Source of the DNA: Methanolacinia petrolearia DSM 11571 | Lineage (GTDB): Archaea > Halobacteriota > Methanomicrobia > Methanomicrobiales > Methanomicrobiaceae | Assembly: GCF_000147875.1 (NCBI RefSeq) | Contig: NC_014507.1 | Span: forward strand, 2,232,001-2,296,000 | DNA: 64,000 bases | Direction: 5' to 3' | Part shown: piece after piece, positions 54,290 to 62,405 of the stretch | Position numbering within the stretch: the first letter of the stretch is position 1 | Layout: every line of letters starts with the position of its first letter | The notes under the pieces: generated by a model | The model's input: the letters and a program-made list of their open reading frames with translations, nothing else | Told to the model about the DNA's origin: nothing | Database searches by the model: none | Made by a program: the position numbers and the translations under genes

Positions 54290-55119
54290 AGTTTCACCTC
54301 CACTGTGGCCCGCCGGCATGCCCAGCACTGGACGTTTACTGCGACGGGGAGGGAGGCGGTGTGGCAGTGGCCCTTCTTCACCTTCACGGCGATGCAGGTG
54401 GTGTCTCCGCCGAGGCCCATCGGCCCGATACCGAGTGCATTTACGGCGTCGCAGATCTCCTGTTCGAAATCCGTCATCTCGTCGACTGGCTGGAGCAGGG
54501 CCTCTTTCGCAAGTGCGGTGACGCTGTCGAATGTTCCGCCGATGCCGACCCCGAGGACGACCGGCGGGCAGGGCCTTCCTCCGGCTATGAGCATGGTTTC
54601 GGCGACGAATTCTTTCACCTTCGAGGTCTCGGAGGGAAGGAGCATCGCCATCCGGGACATGTTCTCGCTTCCGCCTCCTTTGGGCATTGCGGTGATGGTG
54701 AACTTGTCGCCGGGGCGGATATGGATCGCGGGGGTTTCGTCCCCGAGGTTGTTGCCTGTGTTATGGCGTGTCAGGGGGTCGACGGCGTTTGGTCTTAAGG
54801 GAACGCTCTTCGTCGCTCTCTCCACCCCGTCGCGGATTCCGAGAAATATTTCGTCCGTGAACGGGACTTCCGGCGGTATGGTGACATAGAATATGTGGAG
54901 CCCGGTGTCCTGGCACAGCGGGAGGCCGAGCGTCTCCGCCTGCCTGATGTTCTCCATGATATTCGCGTATTCGGACTTTGCAATCTCCCGTGTTTCACGG
55001 GCGATTGTCTTTTCGAACGCACGCATGAAGTCGGCGGGGAGCGTGATCTCGGCCTCCCGTATCGCCTCTTCTGCGGCTTCAGCCACTTTTTCCCTGAGCA
55101 TCGCTATCACTACAACCAT
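54286..55119 (-). CDS. fumA: Fumarate hydratase, alpha (N-terminal) subunit
   Basis: 277 residues. Iron-sulphur ligand motifs of class I fumarases are LPLCQDTGLH (first Cys), GIGGTFD and GLGGDTTC; another Cys is in NALGIGPMGLGGD..C. It is oxygen-sensitive in known members. It sits first in the fum-kor-suc block, with ATG 55119 or an internal ATG at 55101 as start. Confidence 0.92.
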   Translation of the reverse strand: MVVVIAMLREKVAEAAEEAIREAEITLPADFMRAFEKTIARETREIAKSEYANIMENIRQAETLGLPLCQDTGLHIFYVTIPPEVPFTDEIFLGIRDGVERATKSVPLRPNAVDPLTRHNTGNNLGDETPAIHIRPGDKFTITAMPKGGGSENMSRMAMLLPSETSKVKEFVAETMLIAGGRPCPPVVLGVGIGGTFDSVTALAKEALLQPVDEMTDFEQEICDAVNALGIGPMGLGGDTTCIAVKVKKGHCHTASLPVAVNVQCWACRRATVEVKL

Positions 55120-55198
55120 ATCGACTGATTGTCTCTTTTAATACAACGACATTCTTCCTGAAGAACATTTTTCCGGGGGAGGGGTTTTGGGTTTATGA

Positions 55199-55434
55199 TA
55201 GAGGGAGGGGGACGGCTCCCCCTCCCTTTGACCCTCCGGCTCCGTGTATTCTTTTTGGCCGTTTCAAAGCCCGGATGAAACCTAGCTAGCTATTATACCA
55301 TGTTTTACGTTTTCCAAAAGTTTTCTCTCCCGGCCGGGACTACCCGGATGGATAGCGCCCAGGTCGGGTTATCGTCATTGCGCAAATTCGCGTAGCGAAT
55401 TAAGCAGAGGGCTGCCCCGTAAGGGGCTTATTTC
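55199..55434 (-). repeat. Structured intergenic repeat, copy D, internally deleted
   Basis: Reverse orientation. It keeps the head (GGGCAGCCC..), the stem GAATTCGC../..GCGAAT-like, CCCGACCTGGGCGCTATCCATCCGGGTAG, the variable AT-rich middle, and the terminal purine stem. The GATGCTTG/GGCGACCTATCGCC part is missing. The join (CCGGAGGGTCAAAGGG) lies at a GGAGGG direct repeat, so slippage or recombination probably removed it. Confidence 0.7.
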
Positions 55435-55465
55435 CTCTAACAAATTTAAAAAAGCTCCGAATTAA

Positions 55466-55615
55466 CAGGCAGGGGATGGTTCCCCCTCATCACGATAGTC
55501 GCTATCAAGGACCGGCAAGCATCCCCCCGTACTCCAAAATTTTCTTTGGCATTTCAAGTTCCCGGATAACCTTCGGTCACCGGTTTATACCATATTTTAC
55601 ATTTTTCTGCGCTGT
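55466..55615 (-). repeat. Structured intergenic repeat, copy E, 3' fragment
   Basis: A partial copy in the same reverse orientation, next to D. It holds the GATGCTTGCC part and a diverged GATAGCGACTATCGTGA stem, followed by the variable middle (TTTCAAGTTCCCGGATAACC..TATTTTAC). It lacks the head. Confidence 0.6.
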
Positions 55616-56170
55616 AGAGAACGCATCTCTTTTTAGAGAATTCTATTATGAACCAAAATCTGATCTCTTCTCCTTTCCTGTTTAATCGCCCGACCGCTTT
55701 TCCGGGTATTGCTCTGAATGTGAATTGTGAATACAGGATTTCTGCGAGGCTGAAATTTGAATAAAAGAGGGGCAATTACCCTTTTCGGGTCTGCCTCCTC
55801 CCTAAGGAATTAGTGGAGGTTGTATGAGTTTTGAGGTTGAGGACCCGGGGAAGAGTCCTCTTTTGGTGGGGGGTTTGGAGTATTATGAGTTGTTTCTTCT
55901 TTATCGATAGTGTCATTGCAGGAGTCCTGGTGCTCCCTTAACACTCTGATCAATAGATTGTCGGTCGGGTATATAAATGAAGAAAATGCGAAGGATTATT
56001 TCATTTAACCCGCGGGTTATAAGATTGAATGGGAGCCGTTTTGGAACGTGGCACTTGTGTTGCCTTCGGAAAAATTTCTATTTATAAATTGAAAGGGCGG
56101 GGAACGATTCCAGTTCCCTTAGCTCTCTAATAAATTCATTTTATTTTAACTCCCTGCCCCATCAGTCCTG
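55616..56170. other. Accessory intergenic region with decayed small ORFs
   Basis: An ORF at 55824-55910 has a strong GGAGG site and encodes 28 residues (MSFEVEDPGKSPLLVGGLEY...), then stops. A neighbouring frame carries NRLSVGYINEENAKDYF, interrupted by TAA and continuing PAGYKIEWEPFWNVALVL to 56092. This looks like remnants of one or more broken genes. I do not recognise the family. Confidence 0.35.
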
Positions 56171-58768
56171 TTATTCCTCTTTTTTCCTGCGGGGGGCAAT
56201 CGCAGCAATTGCGATTATCGCGATTACGACAAACAGCACAGGAATTACAACAGGCATCCCTGCCTGCTGTTCTTCCGTGCCGCCCGGATTATCCGTTGCC
56301 GCAGTCGATTCTGCGGGAACGTTCGAAGATGAAGAGGTGCTTACCGCAGTTGCAGCCTTCGTGGATTCCGAAGATCCGGAAACGGCAGCCGAATCTTCTG
56401 ATACAGCGATTGCGAACCACGAGAAAGACGGAGTTTCAGCACTGTAATAATAGTAATTACCGTCTTCGCTGAGGAATGTAGTGGGAAGATTCTCCCATTC
56501 TCCCGTCTCCTCGTTGTAGTGAAGCATTACTATGTCGGTGTAATCGTATCCGTTGGCCGTCATCCAGCTCTTTTCAACCTTAAAATTAAATGTTCCGCCG
56601 GACAGCTCGGAGTTGTCGGCATAATAGAGTTCCGCATTCTCGTACTCGTAGACGTTTGTTCCGGGGTTTCCTACCGACGACGGAACCGAGAGTTTTCTCT
56701 GAACCGTTATCATCAGTTTTTTGATATCGGTCCCTGCCGTGATCGATACTATATAGACCGCACCTTTGTCCAAATCAAAGGAGACTGTCTCGCCGGCCTT
56801 AATATCGGTCGCGAATCCTGTTCCGGTATCGAAATTCGATCCACCGCTCCCGCTCCGGGAGGATGAACCACCGGATGAAGATGCCGGATTAACGGTAATG
56901 TAACCCGCCAGGGATTCGGTATCGTTCCCCAATCCGTTGCTGACCGTCAGGTTGACAGTGTAGGTTCCTGCCGACAGGTATGTATGTGTGGCGTTTTTTA
57001 AGCCCGGGTTGGTAGTGTTGAACCATTCGCCGTCCCCGAACGACCAGTTCCAGCAGGTCGGAGAACCGGTGGAGGTATCGGTGAACGATACGACGAGCGG
57101 AACGGTCCCGGATGTAGGCGATCCTGTGAAAGAGGCCGAAGGAACAGGCGATACAATGAGAGAAACGTTGACAGTCTGGTCATCCAGCGTGGCACTGAGA
57201 TTCGTCGTCCCTAAACCGTCCGGGGTAAAAATACTCTCGTTTATTCCTGATATCAGGTATCCGTTTGTTACCGATAAATTGCCGGAACCCCTTGCGATAT
57301 CGAACGACAACGGGATTCCGTCGGGGACATGCCCGATGCCCGAAGTGTCCGTGCCGGCGGAGTTCCACGTCAGGTTGGCCCTGACAGTCGAGGTGCCGGC
57401 CGGCGTTATGGAAGACGGATCAACGATTGCCCCGAGTACGAGCCACGGTTCGACGAAAACATTACTGGAGTTGAAACCCGACGACGGGTTGTTCGTGCCC
57501 CACCAGTTGTTCGTAGCATTGAAGGTGCCGGTGGAATTGACCGTTTTTCCACTACTGCTGCAATTATAAATCCTGGAGAAATGCATCTCACCGGTGCCGG
57601 ATGAATTGATCGCGTTGCCGTTGTATGCCGTGCAGCCGGTCAATGTCGAATTAGTGACTTCGATGGTGCCGCCGATTAAATCGATCGCACCGCCGTTGCC
57701 TCCCTTTGCCGTGCAGATATTGAAAGTAGAAGAATTAATGACCGTGACACCACCATCGGAATAGATCCCGCCGGCGTTACCGGCCGTTGACGTGCAGTTA
57801 TCGAACGTGGAATTGGTGACCGTGACGGAAGTTGAATATGAATTGATCGCGCCGCCCCTTACTTTTGCCGTGCAGCTATCGAACATGGAATTGGTGACGG
57901 TGAAGCTGCTACTGGAAGATGATTGTGTATGGATCGCCCCGCCGTAACTGGTCGTTGCCGTGCAGCTATTGAACGTAGAAGAATTGATGACCGTAAACGT
58001 GCCACTTGAAAAGATCGCACCGCCATCTCTTGCCGTACAGCTGGTCAATGTGGAATTGGTTACGGTGATGTTGCCGCCTGAATAGATCGCGCCGCCGTCG
58101 CCTGCCTTGCAACTCTCGAAAGTAGAAGAATTGATGACCATGACCGTGCCGCTGCCTGAATAGATCGCGCCGCCCGTACAATATGAGGCGATAGGTGTCG
58201 TACAGCTTTCGAACACAGAACTGGTGACAGTGACGGTCCCAGATGAATAGATCGCGCCGCCGTCGATTGTCGCCGTGCAGTGGGTGAAAGTAGAATTGGT
58301 GACGGTGACGGTGTTGTGTGAATGGATCACGCCGCCGTCGTCGGAAGTTGCCGTGCAGCTTTCGAACGTAGAATTAGTGACGGTGACGGGTCCGATTGTA
58401 ACAATCGCGCCGCCGTAACCTCCCCTGCCGTTCCTGAGTGTCAGGCTTTCAATACTGAGCGAATAACTATAACTGTCTGCGATAAAGATCCTTCCCGATC
58501 CCTGCGCATCGATTATGGTATCCGCCGCACCGTGGCCACCCGATGTATTGGCCTTTATTGTCGTGCTGTTTGAGAGGGTGATCGAATTTTGGAAATAGAT
58601 CCCCGGCTCAAGGATGAGCGTTCCGCTGTCGCCGACACAAAGAAGTGCAGCGGCGATCGAAGATGAATTGTCGATCGTAACGGTTGAAGCCGACACGGGA
58701 ACTGCGAACAGCAGAACGAGAAGAAAGAATATGCCCGTAATTATCCGGGTGTTTCTCTCTGCCGTCAT
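56171..58768 (-). CDS. Surface protein with beta-helix repeats, PKD and PGF-pre-PGF domains
   Basis: 865 residues from ATG 58768, chosen because a signal peptide (TRIITGIFFLLVLLFAVPVSA) follows at once; the longer reading to 58921 adds a basic stretch. A right-handed beta-helix of tandem units of about 20-30 residues spans about 60-400 (TVTNSTFESCTA variants). Then come an Ig-like linker, a PKD domain (CWNWSFGDGEW, SAGTYTVNLTVSN) and a Gly/Ser stretch. Next is a PGF-pre-PGF-type domain (VYIVSITAGTDIKKLMITV ... GEWENLPTTF). It ends in a Thr/Ser spacer, a membrane helix and RRKKEE. It is probably anchored in the envelope and glycosylated; a role in adhesion is likely but unproven. Confidence 0.85.
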   Translation of the reverse strand: MTAERNTRIITGIFFLLVLLFAVPVSASTVTIDNSSSIAAALLCVGDSGTLILEPGIYFQNSITLSNSTTIKANTSGGHGAADTIIDAQGSGRIFIADSYSYSLSIESLTLRNGRGGYGGAIVTIGPVTVTNSTFESCTATSDDGGVIHSHNTVTVTNSTFTHCTATIDGGAIYSSGTVTVTSSVFESCTTPIASYCTGGAIYSGSGTVMVINSSTFESCKAGDGGAIYSGGNITVTNSTLTSCTARDGGAIFSSGTFTVINSSTFNSCTATTSYGGAIHTQSSSSSSFTVTNSMFDSCTAKVRGGAINSYSTSVTVTNSTFDNCTSTAGNAGGIYSDGGVTVINSSTFNICTAKGGNGGAIDLIGGTIEVTNSTLTGCTAYNGNAINSSGTGEMHFSRIYNCSSSGKTVNSTGTFNATNNWWGTNNPSSGFNSSNVFVEPWLVLGAIVDPSSITPAGTSTVRANLTWNSAGTDTSGIGHVPDGIPLSFDIARGSGNLSVTNGYLISGINESIFTPDGLGTTNLSATLDDQTVNVSLIVSPVPSASFTGSPTSGTVPLVVSFTDTSTGSPTCWNWSFGDGEWFNTTNPGLKNATHTYLSAGTYTVNLTVSNGLGNDTESLAGYITVNPASSSGGSSSRSGSGGSNFDTGTGFATDIKAGETVSFDLDKGAVYIVSITAGTDIKKLMITVQRKLSVPSSVGNPGTNVYEYENAELYYADNSELSGGTFNFKVEKSWMTANGYDYTDIVMLHYNEETGEWENLPTTFLSEDGNYYYYSAETPSFSWFAIAVSEDSAAVSGSSESTKAATAVSTSSSSNVPAESTAATDNPGGTEEQQAGMPVVIPVLFVVIAIIAIAAIAPRRKKEE

Positions 58769-58921
58769 AAGAAACCGCTCCCGGTCAGAAGGCGGCAATG
58801 ACCCGGATTTTCTTTTTTTCTGTATTTTCCGTATGTTGGGTTCCGGAACGAAACCGCCCCCGCGGGCAGCCCGGACAAGGGTGTAACTGTGCTGACGACT
58901 GGCATATACAATTGCCTCCAT

Positions 58922-59126
58922 TGAAAATTTACAGACCTGAGATTATTGCTACATTATTGAGTACAGCGCTTAATCTCTGAGTGTAAGGTATTTTTCAGAT
59001 CGACACTTAAATAACTTTTGCAATTCTTTTGACATTCAGCCGGCACATCGATTAATAATAAATATATAAGTATTCGATTGATATCCACTTTGACACACAA
59101 TACATGATTTTCGATTCATGTAAATC
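58922..59126. other. Promoter region of the beta-helix gene
   Basis: AT-rich DNA with TATA-like AATAAATATATAAG (59048-59061). TTTTCGATTCATGTAAATC (about 59108) resembles the ATTCATGTAAATC part of the rfcL-flanking repeat. No RNA gene was recognised. Confidence 0.4.
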
Positions 59127-59345
59127 AGGGATGGGCAGGCATCCCTCCGGCTCCGGGAATTTTCTCCTTTAGCGTTTCAAAATACAAGATGAAATCTGAC
59201 TGTCTTTTACAACTTTTTTCACGTTTTTAAACTGGTTTCTCCCCCGGTCGGGGCTACCCGAACGGGTAGCGCCCAGGACGGGCTATCATCTTTGCGAAAG
59301 TTCGCATAGCGAACTGAGCATCGGGTTGCCCCGTCAGGGCTTAGG
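59127..59345 (-). repeat. Structured intergenic repeat, copy F
   Basis: Reverse orientation. It is nearly complete from the head (GGGC..CCCTGACGGGGCAACCCGATG) through the TTCGCTATGCGAA stem, the perfect CTACCCGTTCGGGTAG hairpin (59254-59269), CCCGACCGGGGG, the variable middle and GGGATGCCTGCCCATCCC. The terminal purine stem is missing. Confidence 0.78.
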
Positions 59346-59509
59346 CCCAGATAAATTCCTGAAAAAATGTCTGATTAACACAGCAAATCTAACAAATTTC
59401 AAAAAAATTCCCCACTGTTAAATCCAATTCTCAATTTATTCCACGAATTCCGATTTAATATTATAACAACTCCCTTCCCTATCCTTAACAGGTAACGAAA
59501 TCGCACCCG

Positions 59510-59675
59510 ATGATAATAATGAAAGATACAAAAGAAAGAATAACCGGGGAGATCAGCGAAGCGGCCGGAACCGTCCCCCTCTGCCTGATCAAGCAGGCAC
59601 TCTCCAAAGAGATCCGCGAACTAAAATACGCGATCGTCGATCCGGGTGGAGATGTCACACCGGGGTCGTCATTAG
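59510..59675 (+). pseudogene. N-terminal fragment of a small conserved-looking protein
   Basis: About 55 residues (MIIMKDTKERITGEISEAAGTVPLCLIKQALSKEIRELKYAIVDPGG) look like real protein. The frame then runs into the octamer array, where the reading becomes low-complexity (CSFAATLQQVCSTCC). The continuation may be the zinc-ribbon part at 59947. I do not know the family. Confidence 0.4.
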
Positions 59676-60002
59676 TTTGCAGCTTTGCAGCAACTTTGCA
59701 GCAGGTTTGCAGCACGTGCTGCAAAGTAAAAAAGAGACGGAGGACGATTATTTTACTGAATTCTATGCATTTGAAAGAGATATTCACTCTACGAACAGTA
59801 CTTTGCGGAAAAATTCCAAAGCACAGGAAGCAGATCGTAAGGATTTATCTTCATCCTGTTGTGTGTGTGCGCAGGGGTTTGCTGCAAACATAAATCAAAA
59901 ACGGTTGTATATTTTAGAAAATTAAAAAACATGTGATTATAATGATTTGTTACTTTGCGGAAATGTGCTGCAAACTGCTGCAAACTTCCGCAAAGCTGCA
60001 AA
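59676..60002. repeat. Iteron-like GCTGCAAA octamer array
   Basis: Forward TTTGCAGC at 59676, 59684, 59695 and 59706, then GCTGCAAA at 59718, 59881, 59967, 59977 and 59995. The 59706-59725 pair forms a perfect 20-bp palindrome TTTGCAGCACGTGCTGCAAA. A second motif, CTTTGCGGAA, lies at 59801 and 59953 with its inverse at 59986. Spacing of the first five is 8, 11, 11 and 12 bp. Confidence 0.7.
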
Positions 60003-60234
60003 TGTACCGGGTAATTTGTCAACCGGAGATGTAAAAAGTTCGACTCTTCCTCTTCCCGGTGTTCTCGACCATCGGGATTTTGAGAGAGTGAATAAAGATC
60101 TCGGGAAATGTGATCTCTGCGGAGAAGGGCGGGCCGTTTTTTCTTCGCGGGAATTGAAGATGAGTGTTTGTGAAAGGTGTTTCGGGAGGTTGTTGAGGGA
60201 GTATTTGAGAGAGGGAGAGAAGGGGGTCGGATAA
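59947..60234 (+). CDS. Small zinc-ribbon protein, possibly a C-terminal fragment
   Basis: Up to 95 residues. The last 45 hold a C-x2-C ... C-x2-C knuckle (LGKCDLCGEGRAVF, MSVCERCFGRLL), a plausible zinc ribbon. The N-terminal part is encoded by the octamer repeats and may not be real. A TTG start is implied by the open frame but no ribosome-binding site is evident. It may be the 3' part of the gene begun at 59510, broken by the array. Confidence 0.4.
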   Translation: MLLCGNVLQTAANFRKAANVPGNLSTGDVKSSTLPLPGVLDHRDFERVNKDLGKCDLCGEGRAVFSSRELKMSVCERCFGRLLREYLREGEKGVG

Positions 60235-60298
60235 AAAATCTAAAAAAATCAATCGCCCGCGAGGTAAAATGCGTTGCCGGAATAAATACCGGACGGTT

Positions 60299-60490
60299 TC
60301 ATTTCGGGGCCTGTGTCATCCGGTCCCTGATCTCACCGAGGACGAGTACACCGGTCGCCAGGATGAAAAGGATCGCCAGGCAGCCGGTGACCAGGGTCAG
60401 GAAGGGGAAAGATCCGGTTATCAAATCCAATATGATTCCTATGATGAACAGGCAAAAGGGCAGGGATACGCCAACTCCTTCATTTATCAT
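60299..60490 (-). CDS. Small two-helix membrane protein
   Basis: 63 residues with two hydrophobic segments, about 8-25 (VSLPFCLFIIGIILDLI) and 28-52 (FPFLTLVTGCLAILFILATGVLVLGEI), and a basic tail. The composition looks like a genuine membrane peptide. The ATG lies three bases after the stop of the RelE remnant. No family was recognised. Confidence 0.5.
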   Translation of the reverse strand: MINEGVGVSLPFCLFIIGIILDLITGSFPFLTLVTGCLAILFILATGVLVLGEIRDRMTQAPK

Positions 60491-60493
60491 AGT

Positions 60494-60865
60494 TTATGAT
60501 AAGGCCCGGGGAGAGATAACCGCATCGCAGGGGATTTGATGATTGCTTTCAACGGAATTATTATGATCCTGATCAATATTTCCGGTCGTTTTGCCACGAC
60601 CGCCGATTTCGATGATGAATAGAACCATAACGTTGTCCTCAACGGTCAGGATGATGCGGTACCGGCCGACCCGGTAAGAGTACAGAGGCAGACTATTGTG
60701 TCCCTTCAGCTTTTTGACATACGACCCGGGGTATTGTTCATTTGCGAGATCGGTCAGTTCAGCATGACTGAAGAAGGGGAGATGATCTTGTATGTCAGCA
60801 GACTCATCGAACCCGCAGGATGTACCGGATGGAAAAATAGACCGGCATGAATAATTTTTCTGATG
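60494..60865 (-). pseudogene. RelE/ParE-type toxin remnant
   Basis: A frame without a usable start codon reads KKLKGHNSLPLYSYRVGRYRII, then LTVEDNVMVLFIIEIGGRGKT. This is the core of RelE-family mRNA interferases (KLKG..LYRYRVGDYRVIY..VLVLxIGHR). The N-terminal third is not recognisable in frame, and a TAG lies at 60866. No antitoxin gene lies next to it. It was probably inactivated by a frameshift or loss of its start. Confidence 0.6.
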
Positions 60866-61046
60866 CTACATCCCCACCGAAGAATCCGATTAAGGATTTA
60901 ATTAATTCGCCCGTTTAAAACAGAAAACTGCTTCTATGCCTGACGAATCATTTTTAAAAACCAATAAAGATCATCAGCTCAGGAAAAAACCAAACCAGAC
61001 GAATCAAAAATATTTAGCGGGCATTACACCCAAAAAAATATTTAAT
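60866..61046. other. AT-rich spacer between toxin remnant and L10e
   Basis: About 180 bp of AT-rich DNA, with no ORF of note. A TTTAATTAATT stretch lies at 60897-60907. Confidence 0.4.
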
Positions 61047-61565
61047 TTAAATTTGTGCTGACTTTGACTTCTCGACGACGATACGGGTCGGTGTCGGAAG
61101 CTTGTAGCCTGCACTCCGCAGTGCGGCCTTTGCCTTTTCTGCATATGCCTCAGTAGTGTAGATAGTGAATACCTTCTGCTGGGGGTGAACGCGTGCCGCC
61201 GTTCCGACAGCCTTTCCGAACGCCATCCTCATTCCTTCGGACACACGGTCCGCACCTGCACCGGTTGCCTGCTTGTTCTCGCGGAGAACCTGGTGGGGGA
61301 ACGTACGAAGCTTGAAGTGATAGTTCATCCTTCCGATATCCTTCTGCAGTTTACGGTTGACGCCCATACGTGCGGCTTCAAGAGCCTTGTTCTGAATCTG
61401 GCATGCTTCCTCTGCAAGAATAGATACTTCTACAGGGAACTGTTCCTTAGTGTTGCCCATGTCGAACTGGACGACCTTTGAACCGGGCACACCACCCATA
61501 TATTCTCGCCTTGTATACGCCCTTTTTGAGATGGCTCTGTACATTTTTGCGGGTTTTCGTACCAT
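61047..61565 (-). CDS. rpl10e: Ribosomal protein L10e (uL16 family)
   Basis: 172 residues, full length, with [37 protein letters not shown] at the N-terminus and [13 protein letters not shown] typical of archaeal L10e. GAGGAG precedes the ATG. Structural component of the large ribosomal subunit. A TATA-like TTTATAT lies about 50 bp upstream near 61610. Confidence 0.95.
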   Translation of the reverse strand: MVRKPAKMYRAISKRAYTRREYMGGVPGSKVVQFDMGNTKEQFPVEVSILAEEACQIQNKALEAARMGVNRKLQKDIGRMNYHFKLRTFPHQVLRENKQATGAGADRVSEGMRMAFGKAVGTAARVHPQQKVFTIYTTEAYAEKAKAALRSAGYKLPTPTRIVVEKSKSAQI

Positions 61566-61643
61566 ATTAAAAAACTCCTCGCTATCTGAATGTGCTATAA
61601 AAAATGGGGATATAAACTAATAAATCTAACTATCCCCTCGCGA

Positions 61644-62405
61644 TCAGATCTTTTCTTCTTCCATAAGAGAGAGGACATGACGCCTGAGATTTGCAAATTT
61701 CTGGTCCGTCCTGTCACGGATTCTAGGCAGATCCACGTCGATTATCTCCCTGATCCTGCCAGGCCTGGGGGAGAGGACAACGATCCTGTCCGCAAGGAAG
61801 ACCGCTTCGTCGACACTGTGCGTAACGAACACGATCGTCTTTTTGGTCTTCGTCCATATATCGAGAAGTTCCCTCTGCATCATGTTCCTTGTCTGCGCAT
61901 CGAGAGCGCCGAAGGGCTCGTCCATCAGCAGGACTTCCGGATCGTTTGCAAGCGCCCTCGCGATCGCGACTCTCTGGCGCATTCCGCCTGAGAGCTCATG
62001 GGGATACGCACGGCCGAACGATTCCAGGTTGACGAGATCCAGGTACTTATCGACAGTCTGCTGCTTCTCAGCCTTTGAGACCCCCTTCATCGTTAAGCCG
62101 AAGCCGATGTTGTCCGCAATCCTCAGCCACGGGAAGAGAGAATACTCCTGGAAGACCATCCCTCTCTCCGGCCCCGGCCCCTCGACGGTCTTTCCGTCTA
62201 CAGTCACGCAGCCCGACGTGGGAAAATCAAGTCCTGCAATAATCCGGAGCAGCGTCGTCTTGCCGCAGCCCGAAGGACCGACGAGGCAGACGAACTCCTT
62301 GTCCTCGATATGAAGATCGATATTGTCAAGGGCGGTAACCGACGCCGATTCGTCACCCTCCTTGGTAAAGACCCTGCACAGGGCCCTTGTGTCGACCGAC
62401 GCCAT
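61644..62405 (-). CDS. ABC transporter ATPase, SsuB/TauB/NrtD family
   Basis: 253 residues from ATG 62405 (TGATG overlap with the permease stop). The same frame is open further upstream, but that is a shadow of the permease. Walker A is GPSGCGKT, signature LSGGMRQRVAIARA, Walker B VLLMDEPFGALD, and the switch is VFVTHSVDEAV. The family imports sulfonates, nitrate, taurine or thiamine precursors. Confidence 0.9.
   Translation of the reverse strand: MASVDTRALCRVFTKEGDESASVTALDNIDLHIEDKEFVCLVGPSGCGKTTLLRIIAGLDFPTSGCVTVDGKTVEGPGPERGMVFQEYSLFPWLRIADNIGFGLTMKGVSKAEKQQTVDKYLDLVNLESFGRAYPHELSGGMRQRVAIARALANDPEVLLMDEPFGALDAQTRNMMQRELLDIWTKTKKTIVFVTHSVDEAVFLADRIVVLSPRPGRIREIIDVDLPRIRDRTDQKFANLRRHVLSLMEEEKI

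Noticed and set aside
59485-59787. Minus-strand ORF of 100 codons in the octamer array
   Set aside because: Its middle is only the repeat translation (LQTCCKVAAKLQT) and it lacks a ribosome-binding site.
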